From: Lenzites betulinus
Taxonomy: Eukaryota; Basidiomycota; Agaricomycetes; Polyporales; Polyporaceae
Reading direction: 5' to 3'
NCBI GenBank assembly: GCA_022264855.1
Contig: JABYQU010000030.1
Coordinates: 1 to 64,000, forward strand
DNA length: 64,000 nucleotides
Part shown: piece after piece, positions 1-10,684 of the stretch
How positions within the stretch are numbered: position 1 is the stretch's first letter
Layout of the letters: each line of letters opens with the position of its first letter
Program-made: the position numbers and the translations under genes
Notes under the pieces: model-generated
The model's input: the letters and a program-made list of their open reading frames with translations, nothing else
The model's database searches: none
Told to the model about the DNA's origin: nothing

Positions 1-174
1 GTACAATCCCAAATACGCGCCCACAGTATCAAAAACAAACTGCCCAGGGATTGTACAATAGGTGGTCCTTATAATATAATACTTGACACTTATAATACAA
101 TGGCTGGGGTAGCGTTAAACAATTACAAGTGGTGATCACAAAATACACGAGGTGTGCACCAGTCTGGTGGGGGA
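1..174. other. Unclassified AT-rich sequence at left edge
   Basis: No gene is recognisable. A perfect 10-bp inverted repeat, GTACAATCCC at 1-10 and GGGATTGTAC at 48-57, and two copies of a CTTATAAT motif near 70 and 95 are visible. The piece abuts the point where the gag of element A stops making sense, so it may be part of a further insertion that continues off the window. Confidence 0.3.
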
Positions 175-294
175 TTATATTATTATGGTGGCAACCACAA
201 GTGTATCAGTGCGTGGCGGGAGGGAAGAAGCTCGCGGGGGGGAATTAGGCCTACTCGGCCGCTTGCTTCCGGAACCTGGCGCGGATTCTTCCAT
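175..294 (-). pseudogene. Gag N-terminal fragment of Gypsy element A
   Basis: A 39-codon frame begins with ATG at 294 and has the Ser/Pro/Arg-rich start seen at the gag N-termini of elements B and C (ME..., then GS..RPSRP). It lies the same distance from its LTR as those do, after a leader that matches theirs (GATGAC, ACGTCG, a CACGGA block, then an A-run). The match stops near 183 and the frame ends at a TAA at 175, so the gene is broken there. The identification rests on position and composition of a short stretch, and is only moderately sure. Confidence 0.4.
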
Positions 295-399
295 TTGGAA
301 GGATGTCGAGTTGTTTATGGCAGATGTTGTTGATGATTGATGACGTGGTAACGTCGAGCCCCAAATATGGGCGTGTAAGTATCACGGAGAGTAAAAAAG

Positions 400-695
400 T
401 GTAAGAATGACGGGGTAGGTGCCTTACTGGGCTCCTATCCCTTGGGTACTCTGGTCCGGGCTCGTATTTGGGCTCGGCGTACTCGTAGGGATGGTGGAGG
501 GTAGTAAGGACTTACCCTCCACCAGGCGCCCGAGTTCCGAACACTCGGGACACCGTACGCGGTGGCATTACATACATGCGGCTATCCGCGCGCTAATATG
601 CGCGCGTGTACGTATTGTCCGATTCCGTATATTTTAGTTGTGCGTTTCGCACAACTAAAGGATCCTGTAGGAGCGCAGGATACGCGCTCCTTACA
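400..695 (-). repeat. 5' LTR of Gypsy element A
   Basis: The 296-bp segment starts TGTAAG and ends CTTACA, the same 6-bp inverted ends as the 241-bp LTRs at 1758 and 14944. It shares internal blocks with them (CTGGTCCGGGC, GGCGTACTC, CACCAGGCGCCCGAGT). The A-run leader on its left mirrors the leaders beside the 5' LTRs of B and C, so this is the 5' LTR of a minus-strand element running off the window. It interrupts the B gag exactly at 695/696. The second copy of its target duplication would lie outside the window. Confidence 0.75.
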
Positions 696-1752
696 CTGTA
701 ATTCGTAACGTACTAAAGTATTCCAGTAGATTCTGGAGCCATACTATAAACCCATCCGGGTCATCCTTGCCCTCAAAAGCTTTGGGCACCGCCAATTTGG
801 CTACTTTAAGATATGCTGGCGGCGCCGTGGTAGGTGAGTCGGCTACCGATTCTTGAATCATGTCCAATATACGTTGGACGCCTTGTATATCCCTGGGTCC
901 GTTTCCAGGCACAAGGTAGGCCAGATTGTCCCGTCCAGCCATAGCACCTGGTGTTTGCCCCGCCGCTGAGCTCATCCGATTGTCCGGAAATTGAGAAGGA
1001 GCCATGGATCGGCGGGGCCGTAAGGGGTCCGCTCTAGCGAATACGGAAATCGAAGGCAGGGTGGTGCGCCGGAATGGCGTAGTGGAAGCGGACGATTCAT
1101 CGCGGCCTTCCGCGGCTCCCGTACGTCTACGGCGCAAATTAGCGGAGTCGAATGCCATGCTTCTTCGTGGCTCTGGAATGTCAAGCGGGCTACAAGTGGT
1201 TGTAGCCGACAATAACGGCGTGTTATTGGGCGGAGCAGGCGCACTTCTGGAGGGCCCAGACACGTCGGACCTAGCTAATCCAGCTGCGGCTAGCCGTTGG
1301 AGCCGGCCGTGTTTCAGCCTTTCATGAGGATCAACGTCCTCGTCCGACTGTCCTGCTTCCGAGGCAGCGTCCAATAATTCCCCTTCTACCTCATCCTCCT
1401 CGTCCCGATGCCATTGCCTAGGAGATCCCTGGGAAGCATCTGCCGCGGGCGTTTCAACATGCACATCAGCATATCCTTCCGGGATGTCTCCATCTTCGCC
1501 GTCTTCGGCGATTCTTCCAAGTAGGTCGGATACTTGAGCATTGAGCTCGTCTTCTGCTCGTTGCACTTCCAGGCGCAGCGTCGAAAATCTGCGTCTCGAC
1601 GCCTGTAACAATGATACCAGCTGAAGTGCTGACGACTGGCTTATAGCCATGTTTGGGCCAATTATTGGCGAGGACCGGGGACTAACCATGCCTACCGGCA
1701 TATCATCTACCATCTCGGCCTCCTTATCTAACTGACTAGGCGGTCGAGATCT
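696..1752 (-). pseudogene. gag: Gag of Gypsy element B, downstream part
   Basis: This frame continues the B gag that starts at 15580. Joining 15185 to 1752 through one copy of the CACGG duplication keeps the frame and restores the alignment with the C gag (SRP.SQLD, then PRSSPIIGPNMAIS). The protein has a Ser/Pro/Arg-rich head, a helical stretch around LQLVSLLQASRRRF, an acidic middle and the start of the capsid-like region (LAVPKAFEGKDDPDGF, then WLQNLLEYFSTLRIT). It is cut at 696 by the LTR of element A, so no C-terminal capsid half or zinc knuckle remains. The reading frame is open up to the cut, suggesting B was intact when A and C landed. Confidence 0.8.
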
Positions 1753-1757
1753 CACGG

Positions 1758-1998
1758 TGTAAGTTCACGTGGGTGCTTTTACCGTGCCCAAGTCCTAACG
1801 AAGTAGCTTGGTCCGGGCCTTTATTAGGCGGCGTACTCCGTGAGGATGGTGGGCGTTGGCAAAAGACTTGCCTCACCAGGCGCCCGAGTCCCGAATACTC
1901 GGACGCCGTACGCGAGTACGTATTACATAATAGACTCATGTATACTAATGATAATAATCGTTAGCCTTCCGGCTAGGTCCGTGTGTACAACCCTTACA
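1758..1998 (-). repeat. 3' LTR of element C
   Basis: The 241-bp repeat has inverted ends TGTAAG/CTTACA. It is identical to 14944-15184 except G at 1855 against A at 15041, a CpG-to-CpA change. The left neighbour CACGG (1753-1757) is the target duplication. Confidence 0.92.
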
Positions 1999-2009
1999 CT
2001 CTCCCCCCC

Positions 2010-2630
2010 TAGACCCGATGCCGGGTCTAATATGATAGTTGAAAGCTGCAAATATGAGCAGCGATCGCGCTTGGATAATTAGGTAGTCAAGGGCAATCAG
2101 CCAACCAGCGTACGTTGGCTGCGCCCTTGGTAGAATCGTTGATACAACCGGATGAATGTCTAGCAGTCTTGCTAACGCAGCAATCTTAATATTGACACGA
2201 GCGACTAATAGCTCGATGGTATTACAGGCCGCGAATATAAGCGGCGATTGGCCAGTTGTGTATGATGTGTTGGCTGGTCTCCAACGAGTGTACTTCGTTC
2301 CGCGCAGTGATTCTGCGAGTTTTTTTTTTTTTGATAATGCTCCAGGTATACTACCCTATTCCAGGGAAGGATGAAAGGATGGTCGCAAATATGAGCGAAA
2401 ATTACCCTAGATTGAGCATGGTAGTCGGGCTACTACCACACTTTGCTGCGAGCATTAGCAGCGCCTGCCCTTGATTAGTCCTGGTAGTGGGGCAACTACT
2501 AGGCTTTGCTGCAAATATGAGCAGCGATAGCCCTTAGTGGACCATTGTAGTCGGGCAATTACAATGGTTGGCTGCGAATATAAGCAGCGAGGGCCCAATG
2601 CTAAGACGACACACTGGGCTAGGTGTGTCG
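2010..2630 (-). repeat. Array of small hairpins in the 3' region of element C
   Basis: This non-coding stretch between the third ORF and the 3' LTR is packed with short inverted repeats. One type has 4-5-bp stems and an 8-base loop: GCTGC/GCAGC around AAATATGA at 2045 and 2508, GCTGC/GCAGC around GAATATAA at 2571, GCTGC/GCAGC around GAGCATTA at 2445, GCCGC/GCGGC around GAATATAA at 2228, TCGC/GCGA around AAATATGA at 2383. A second type, with unrelated 7-11-bp stems, has a loop ending GGGCA or GGGCT (2419-2438, about 2479-2502, 2541-2568, 2606-2630). From 2383 the types alternate with a period of about 63 bp. Stem sequences change while pairing is kept. An additional hairpin lies at 2010-2028 and a long nested one at 2088-2129. 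Confidence 0.75.
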
Positions 2631-2686
2631 AATGCTTCCAACTGCGACATACGGCGGCGTTAGAGTACGGGATACGGCGACGGTGT

Positions 2687-5020
2687 TTAGTTCGAGGCAG
2701 GCTCGCCGACGTTAGCAAGCGGATTGCTTGCTGACGACTGTGGCCCCTCGGCCATGGCGGGGGCCGTTACGGGGGCGATGTCGCCCGAGGCCAGTCCTTG
2801 TTGCGATCCCCCCGCAGCGGGCCCGTCAGCCATCTCGGTGTCCTGCGGTTCAGCCGCATTTCCGGCAGGCTGTCCGATAACCGGGGCGGGCATAGTCGGA
2901 GCGGCCAAGAAAGCAGTAGTCGGAGGGATGAGCGCGTGAGCGGTCTGCAGCTCGAACAAGTTGGGCACCGTCAGCACTTCGGCTACCGAGTTAACCCCCG
3001 GAAACACGTATTGTGTCTCGGTGTAGTCGCGGCCATGGAAGAGCGCTCGCGCTCTCCATGCGGATACTTGTACGTGATCGGCCAGGTCGTAACCCACGCC
3101 AGCACTGGCGTACCACCGAGCGACGTGGAATAGCGTCAACTCGCCTTCGCGGTAGGATCCAGCGAACCGGGCGTCCGGAGAGTATACAGGCTGCCGAGGA
3201 TAGTTCCCTCGTTGAACTATGTGACGGTATAGTCCTTGGACCGAGAACAGCTCCTGAGACAGCGATATCCACCGGCCTCGGTCATCGACCGATACACCCC
3301 GGCCCACGGGCCTACGAATCATGAGGTGCAATTCGACGTTTTCGGGCCGAGGCGCCCCGTCCATTGTGCCGTCCACCCGCTCCATCCAGGCAGGGATTCT
3401 GCTCTGGTGAAGCGAGAGCCATTCGATCCAGCGGCTCACCGCGTCAGCCAGTCGAGGCTGATTGATGCGAGGCTTGGCCGGCTCGGTCCAGGTTCGGGTC
3501 GGTGGCGGCAAGTGAGCCGTCGAAGTGGGGACTAATCCCGGGGGCGTATACTGAGGAGATCCCCGGCGTCCATAGCTTCGAGTAGGGGCCGTTCCCAGCG
3601 GTGCTGGCCTCTTGTAGGGGTTGCGCCAGTGCTCGTTCAGCACCCGCAATCCTTGTACCCCAGTCAGGGCCGGGTTGGCCGCGATTTGAGCCAACAAGTG
3701 CTGGATCCGGTGACGAGCCTCGCCCATATCGGCGTGAGCCGCGCTCATGATCATCCTGGCGTTCTCCGTGGTTACTGGCACGAAGTTATACCAATGAGAA
3801 GTCATCCGGGCGTCCGACTCGACCGGCACCGCGAGCATAGTGCTCGGCCATCCATCCGGCACGCGGATTGTCGGCACATGCGGCCTGTTCATTGTGAAAG
3901 CAGGACCTGTCCCCGGTGCAGGCGGCGGCGGCTGGTCGCGCCGGGCATGACGAACTCGTTGCCGGTCTGATACCTTGCGGATACGATCTACGTCGTATAC
4001 TTCGTCCTCGTCGGACTCGTCCGAGAATGCTGTAAACTTGTCGAGCACGTCGCCCGACCGTCCCGCTTGAGGGTAGTCTTCATGTCGATCGTCCTGTCCT
4101 CGACGAGGAGGGGTGCGAACGCGACCATGTCCTTGGTCATGGCGGTCACGCCGCGGGCTCATTTCGCGTGGGTCGCGCTGTATATACCCAGACGATCCAG
4201 ACCCATGAGTCACCGACGTTAACGCAGATGAGGGGCGGATACTTTCCATTTGCCTCAACATCTGGCGTCGTTCGTCTTCTAGCTCACTTACGCGTTCTCT
4301 CGCGGCATTTCTTTCCGAGCGGTACCGCTCCCACAGCTCACGGTCTTCCGCTGTCTGCCGGCGATTCTTCGCTTGGTCTCGCTCCCGGGCCTCCTCCAAC
4401 TCCTCGATCCTGGCGTTGGCCGTCGCCAACTCTTGAGCCACTCGCTCGGCCTCTTCCCTTGCCCTTCCCCCTTCGGAGTGGGCATGCTCCTCAAAGTGAC
4501 GCCAAAACCGAGCCTGTAGCTCTCCTTGTACTGTCGTCTGTGCATCTATGAAGGCCGCATCATTGGCTGAGGCCCCATAGTGCCGCAAGAACTCGGCGCA
4601 CACGGCGCATCCGACAGTGTGTGCCACCAGTAGAGGCTGCCCCGGCACTGCAGCCCACGACAGCGAAGTCAGCGGCATCAACGGCGGCATCCCTGGTGTC
4701 GTCCCTGTCTGCGGGGCTCCTCCCATTGCTCCCGCCATATTGGTCCCCGGCCGAAATTGGCCTCCAGTTCCGTATCCATACCCCATCTGGGGCTGCTGCA
4801 AGTAAAGACCCTGCTGCATGGTCTGACCCACCCCTGGCATGAACGTCGGCGGCATGGCCGCGAACTGTGCCGGCTGCGGGAACTGTCCGAACATAGGCAT
4901 CATTGCCGTGGAGGGCATGGCCGGGTTCAGGCCCATATTGGCCGTGGTGTTGTCTACCGCCATTTCGGCGGGGTTAGGAGGGCCATTTTCCTCCGGGTTG
5001 TTCGTCGCGTCGGTGGGCAT
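2687..5020 (-). CDS. Third ORF of element C, 777 aa, unknown function
   Basis: The frame starts at ATG 5020, 250 bp downstream of the pol stop, and is intact. The first 140 residues are rich in Met, Pro, Gly, Gln and Asn (low complexity). Around residues 180-270 there is a long charged heptad-like stretch suggesting coiled coil (EEAERVAQELATANARIEEL and beyond). A basic, Arg/Ser-rich linker follows, then an acidic patch (DESDEDEVYDVD). The C-terminal 350 residues look globular, with many Trp and Tyr. I see no transmembrane segment, zinc knuckle or catalytic motif. It sits where env lies in retroviruses but does not look like an envelope protein. A second Gag-like assembly protein is possible. 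The frame is clean in an element whose gag and pol are broken. Confidence 0.7.
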   Translation of the reverse strand: MPTDATNNPEENGPPNPAEMAVDNTTANMGLNPAMPSTAMMPMFGQFPQPAQFAAMPPTFMPGVGQTMQQGLYLQQPQMGYGYGTGGQFRPGTNMAGAMGGAPQTGTTPGMPPLMPLTSLSWAAVPGQPLLVAHTVGCAVCAEFLRHYGASANDAAFIDAQTTVQGELQARFWRHFEEHAHSEGGRAREEAERVAQELATANARIEELEEARERDQAKNRRQTAEDRELWERYRSERNAARERVSELEDERRQMLRQMESIRPSSALTSVTHGSGSSGYIQRDPREMSPRRDRHDQGHGRVRTPPRRGQDDRHEDYPQAGRSGDVLDKFTAFSDESDEDEVYDVDRIRKVSDRQRVRHARRDQPPPPAPGTGPAFTMNRPHVPTIRVPDGWPSTMLAVPVESDARMTSHWYNFVPVTTENARMIMSAAHADMGEARHRIQHLLAQIAANPALTGVQGLRVLNEHWRNPYKRPAPLGTAPTRSYGRRGSPQYTPPGLVPTSTAHLPPPTRTWTEPAKPRINQPRLADAVSRWIEWLSLHQSRIPAWMERVDGTMDGAPRPENVELHLMIRRPVGRGVSVDDRGRWISLSQELFSVQGLYRHIVQRGNYPRQPVYSPDARFAGSYREGELTLFHVARWYASAGVGYDLADHVQVSAWRARALFHGRDYTETQYVFPGVNSVAEVLTVPNLFELQTAHALIPPTTAFLAAPTMPAPVIGQPAGNAAEPQDTEMADGPAAGGSQQGLASGDIAPVTAPAMAEGPQSSASNPLANVGEPASN

Positions 5021-5270
5021 GTCGAGTTGTTGTTCGTGAGTGTTTGAGCAGGTGGTGGTAAGAGGAAAGTAGCGGTGAGCCGCACCGCCAACTCGCTGGC
5101 ATGTCCTTCACGCCGCGCGGGCCATCGACCCTTAGCGGTGAAGTGGGAAGCGCCCTATCTCCGATCTTGGCGCTTACGCGTCGCGTCACAAACACGTTAC
5201 TCTGGCGTCGCGTCTATAGCCACGCCTCTCGCCGATGACCTTTGATCTTCATGCAGTAATGCATTAATGC

Positions 5271-8213
5271 TTAGTTCTTAGTCTTTCTCGGCTTCTTCCG
5301 CAGTAATTGCCAGTTCTCCACGCCCATAAGTTGACAGTATCCATCCAGAGCGGCCAGGTCTTTACAGTTGTCGTAAGGTTCCCAGGTATGATCACCTAAC
5401 GTCCATCGTACATGAAACCGGCATTTATTGCCCTGCCACTCATGACCAATGATCTCGTCCACTAGCCACTCGGTGCTGTCGTCTTCACCAAGATCATAGA
5501 ACGCCCGGGCCTCTCGATGAGGAAATAATGCGTCATCATTAGGCTCATGTGGCCGGAGCAATGACGCGTGAAATCGCGGGTGTATTCTCCTGGCCTTCAT
5601 TTCAGGCAGTAAGTCCAGTACGTAGCTAGACGTATCCGGAAACGCTTCCGTAATTCGGAACGGTCCAATATACTTGGGCACCAGCTTTCGGGCTCTGCCC
5701 TTAGGCAGTGATAGATTTTTTGTGGACAAGTATGCCTGGTCACCCACTGCGTATACGGGCTCAGCAGACCTATGCTTGTTCGCATAATGGGTCTGAGCCA
5801 CTCTGGCCTCGATTATGGCATCATGTGCCTCTTCCACGTTGGCCCGCGCTTTGACCGCAAATTCTCGTACCCCCGCGAATGGTGAATTGGTATTAATGCC
5901 ATTCATCGTCCGCGGCAAATATCCGTAATTGAGCTCGAATGGCGCGAACTTTGTAGTTGCGCTGGAAGCCGAGTTCAATGCAAATTCTACCAGCGGTAAC
6001 TTCTGGTACCAGTCTAGTTGGTCGGGTGCCACTGTGGCTCGCAATATTTGCGTTACCGATCGAATAGTGCGTTCGCTTAATCCATCAGTTTGGGGATGGA
6101 AAGCAGTGGACATAAGCAGTTTTGCCCCCATGAGCCGGTGAAGCTCCCTCCAAAACTTGGATGTAAATTTACTATCCCTGTCCGAGACTATAGATGCTGG
6201 CAGCCCATGCAACCGCACAATTTCGCGAAGGTAGATCAATGCCAATTCGGCGGCTGTATCCGTAGTTCGGATGGGTATCAAATGGACCATTGATGTCAAT
6301 CGGTCCACTACTACCCATATGTAGTCACAGCCAAACGCGACCGGGAATGGTCCTACAAAATCCATAGATATGGACTCCCACGGCCGTCGGGGCACCGGCA
6401 AGTTATGCAATAATCCAGCCGGTCGCTGGGTCGACGCTTTGGCCATATGACATATACCACAAGTGGTACAAAACTTGTCCACATCACGCCTCAACGTGGG
6501 CCACCAGAACCATCTACGGATGTATTCCGAGGTCCGTTGTGGCCCCAGGTGGCCTAGAGTCGTATGCGCTCGGTCCAGAATCAGTTCAGGAATCATCCTG
6601 CGATTGAACAGTACGCAAGGAATGCATAATACTTCTTCATAGTCACGATTCTTGGTATATATCAGCCCGTCCGGCTGTCGGAAATTCCGATGATGGTCAG
6701 GATTTTCTATTATCTTTCTGAAGGTGGCATCCTGACTATATCCCTGCCGTATGGCCGCCATCAGTCCATCTTCCATCTCCACATACGGACGTAACGGCGG
6801 CCCTTTCGCTAGCGATTCTGATAATGTCGGATTAATCTCCTCCTCCTGCAACTCTGGCACGACTGGCTCGGGCTGATGCATAGCATATTGAGCCGCTTCA
6901 TCGTGCCGAGCTTCCACAGGCTCTTTCAGCTTACGGGCTGCCTCAGCCGCTGCTATCATGGCCATCTTTTTGGCAGTGTGACGAATTATACGCCCAGCGC
7001 CCAACTCTAGAACTCGGGACTGAGGCAAATCATCCCTATCCGGATCCAACCTAGCATCGGCATTAACATATTCGTATTCCTCGAACACGTCATGGGATTC
7101 ATCCGCTTCATGATACCGTGACAAGCAGTCTGCGACCTTGTTCAGGTGGCCCGGTATGTACGAGATAGTATAGTCGAATCGTGATAAATATTCGTACCAT
7201 TGAATCTGCCTGTTATTAGGCCGTGGCACTCCTTTTAGGAATTCCAACGCGCGGTGGTCAGTTACTATCCGGATTTTCCGTCCTAGTAACTTGTCTTCCC
7301 ACTTCAGCAGCCCTTCAAGTATGGCTAGAGCCTCTTGCTCATAAGTGTGGTACGCCCGTTGAGCACTCGTCAACTTCTTCGACATGAATCCTGCAGGCCG
7401 ACAAGTCTGCCAGTCTTGACCTTGACCATATAGCGCCCCTACTCCGTATAACGAAGCGTCACAAATCAGCCGTATCGGCTCTGGTTTGTCGGGGTCAATG
7501 GGTCGTAGGATAGGCACTTTACAAGCCAGAGCCTTGATTGACTCGAAACACTTGTCGTGCAAAGCCCGCCATATGAATGGCCGTTCGTTATGTACCATAT
7601 CCGCTAACGGCGCGGTGTAAGAAGTCACATCAGGCAGAAAATGTGCCAAATAGTTGACTAGCCCCAAAAATCGTTGGACATCATGGTACGTTCGAGGCGT
7701 CCTCCAATTACGGATACAACTCATCTTGTCGGTGTCAGCGTGTAGCCCTCGGTCATCGATACGATGGCCGAGACAGTCTAAACTCTTCGAGAACAGGTCG
7801 CATTTCTTGCGACTCAAATATAGCTTCGCTTTACGGAGCGCATCAAACACGAGCCGCAAGTGCTCCTCGTGCTCCGCTTTGGTATTAGAAAAGACGAAGA
7901 TATCGTCTAAATACACATGCACGAACCGTCCTATGAACTCACGAAATATCGTGGTCATTAATCTTTGGAATGTGGACGGCGCGTTAGTGTCGCCCTGTTG
8001 CATGACTTCGCTCACAAACGTCCCAAAAGGCGTCGCAAACGCAGTCTTCCAGATATCCGCCGCTATAATGCGGACTTGTTCATACGCATCGGATAGATCG
8101 ATCTTCAAGCGATATTTCGCTCGGGCTACGTCCATTCTGATTTGGTCCTGATCCGGGAACGGAGTCAGATCATGAACTGTATTATCATTACGCTGTCTTG
8201 CGTCAATGACGGT
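5271..8213 (-). pseudogene. pol: Pol of element C, RT to chromodomain (downstream of T1)
   Basis: The frame resumes after T1 and the target duplication. In order it encodes the RT core with the active-site box YLDD (about 7902-7913), RNase H (CDASLYGVGALY, then YEQEALAILEG, then VTDHRALEFL), the integrase zinc domain (H..H..CTTCGIC, about 6480-6560), the integrase catalytic core (MDFVGP, then VSDRDSKFTSKFW, then the glutamate in TDGLSERTIR), a GPF-type region (KYIGPFRI) and a C-terminal chromodomain (EWLVDEIIGHEWQGN, then HTWEPYDNC). About 980 residues remain. The reading frame is undamaged over its whole length, so T1 alone inactivated this half. It makes and inserts DNA copies of the element. 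The chromodomain would guide integration in the nucleus. Confidence 0.9.
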
Positions 8214-8220
8214 CCTCAAC

Positions 8221-10677
8221 CAGCAGCTGTTGTAGGAATGATGCATCATTTACCGTTAAATGGCCTGCGGCGTATTGCATCAGTTACCGTCTGCGTCCTG
8301 ATGCATTACGACAGCCCGGTAAGCGACCAAGGACCCTCCGGGACCTGCCTAATTAGGCAGGTGCCCCCGGGGAATGCTGTTATCTACTGTTTTTACTGAT
8401 ATATTCCTTATCTCTTTCAGATAACACCTTAATCTCATCACTCCGGCGCTTTCCCGCGCCCCTCAGGCCTCTGCAAGCGGGCGCTTTGGCTCCCGGCTCA
8501 CCACAGCCCAATTAGGCAATTGCTGCCTCCTCCCTCCATACCCCCCTCCTTCCTCCGGCTCTCCTGGGCTCAATTCTTGTCGGATCACCCTCGCGCTAGC
8601 ACCGTTCGATTCACATTTTATTAGGCTGCAATCGCGCGCAAACGCGTCTGAAATCCGGTAAGTACTGACAGTGTTACACTAGATACAAAGTAGGCTGGTG
8701 AGACGACGCGAAACGCGCGATATCTCGTGCGTTTCGCATCGCCTCCTCACGCGTAAGGGCTCCCCGGAAAGCCACAGAACGTAGCTTTCCGGCGGGCCCT
8801 TAACGCCGCGAAACGGTGCGGGATTGGTGGAGATACTGTCCGCCCTTCTGGGGAAGGGGAGTAGCTCCACCTCCCTGGTCCATACCCCCTGCAACTCATG
8901 CTCTGTGCTTTCCCAAAGCTCACTGACCGTGTATTGAATGTATTAGAGCTTGTATCAGGTCAACAAGAGCCGAAAAACGCGCTGACACACACTTGAAAGC
9001 CCTCGCTCTGTGGCTGGAACAAGAACATACATATGTCCTCGTATCTCACGAACGCGGGCACACCTCACAGCGCAACGCATACCGTCGGAAAGCTACTGAA
9101 CGTAGCTTTCTGGTGATATGCGTTTCGCTGCGAGGCGACCACTCATCGTCTCGCTATCACTATTCTCCCCTCCTCCTGTTGCTCCTACACACTGTACATG
9201 GCTTCCTTGCAGCATATCCCCCTGTTTGTACTGTACCACACATGTATTTTATAGCACTAAATGAGAGCTTTCCATAGCACCAAAGATCCCCCAGAACGAC
9301 CAAAAATTGATGTTAATATGAAGTTTTATACCCCCATTGTGCTGCTTCAGTGTATTGCAAAAGGTGTAAGCTACAATGAGTCTTAAGACACCCTATGGGC
9401 GTCTTAAGACACTTTTTTTAGGACAGATCAGCCAATATCTCTCTCAGTTCATATCCAAACGCCGCGAAACTTCACACGAGGGTAGTAAATGTGTGCCGCT
9501 ACTCAGATCAAAAAGAAATAGTGTAATCGGACATGGTTTGGTTGCGCTACATTGCCCACTCTGTAACACACTGATAAACATTTTATGGAACCAAATGTTG
9601 CAGTGGGGCATGAGACACTGAGTATTATCAGTCTGTAGACTACTGTGCATATGTACATGAGGTCCATTTGTGGTTTGAAGCGGTGGTCATGGAGATCTGC
9701 AAGATATGATCATGGGAAGAAGGAGGAGGAGAGGAAGAGCATAGCGCAATAAGGAACGGTCGTATTGCGACGCAAAGCATACCGTCGGAAAGCTGCTGAA
9801 CGCAGCTTTTCGGAGATATGTTTTGCGTCGCGAGGCGTGTCCGCGTTCCGACACTACGGCATATATGGTGTTCTTGTAGCTGAGCCACAGGGCGAGGGTT
9901 GTTGAGTGCGTTTGAGCGCGTTTTGTGCTGTATCGGCTGCTTAGAAAGTGTTTTAAGTATCACTAGAGCAATCTGTGAAAATTTGAAGACGTACCGACGG
10001 GATGTGAAGGGGATATGGACCGGGTAGGGATGGCCACCCTCCATCCCCAGAAGAGTGTATGATAACTCAGTCATTTCTTGGCCGTTCCGCGTCGTAAAGG
10101 ACTCGACGGAAAGCTACATTCTGTGGCTTTCCGGGGAGCCCATACGCGCGAGGAGGCGACGCAAAACGCGCGAGATATCGCGCATTTTGCGTCGTCTCAC
10201 TAGCCCATTCTGTATCTAATGTACACTTGTCAGTACTTACCGAATTCTGGACGCGTTTGCGCACGATTGTATTCCTAATAGATGCAAATCGAACGGGCCC
10301 AGTGCGATAGAGAACGGAGGAGAAATGAGCCCAGGAGAGCCGGAGTGAGGAGGGGGGTATGGAGGGAGGAGGCCATAATTGCCTAATTGGGCTGTGGTGA
10401 GCCGGGAGCAAAAGCGCCCGCTTGCGGGGGCCTGAGGGGCGCGGGAAAGCGCCAGAGAGATGAGATAAGACTGTAATCTAGAAGAGATAAGCAGTAGATT
10501 AGCAAAAACAGTAGATAACAGCATTCCCCGGGGGCACCTGCCTAATTAGGCAGGTCCCGGAGGGTCCTCGGTCGCTTACCGGGCTGTCGTAATGCATCAG
10601 GACGCAGACGGTAACTGATGCAATACGCCGCAGGCCATTTAACGGTAAATGATGCATCAGGACTACCACAGCTGGTG
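8221..10677. mobile_element. T1, non-autonomous DNA transposon with long terminal inverted repeats
   Basis: The 2457-bp element interrupts the RT gene of C. Its ends are CAGCAGCTGTTGTAG on the left and, inverted, CACCAGCTGTGGTAG on the right. The 7-bp duplication CCTCAAC flanks it (8214-8220 and 10678-10684); deleting the element and one copy restores the RT motif KLRTVID. The inverted termini stay similar for roughly 600 bp. Each arm carries two hairpins, for instance GCGAAACGC/GCGTTTCGC at 8708-8737 and CCGGAAAGC/GCTTTCCGG at 8764-8792, with counterparts near 10107-10190. No transposase or other convincing gene lies in the 1.2-kb middle. A further inverted pair, CTTAAGAC/GTCTTAAG, lies near 9385-9411. 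Superfamily not assigned. Confidence 0.85.
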
Positions 10678-10684
10678 CCTCAAC

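Noticed and set aside
1..400. Telomere or subtelomeric repeat
   Set aside because: No TTAGGG-type repeat; the sequence is explained by an LTR leader and an unknown AT-rich piece.
2010..2630. CRISPR-like array
   Set aside because: The repeats are hairpins whose stems change, units have no constant repeat with unique spacers, and the setting is a fungal retrotransposon.
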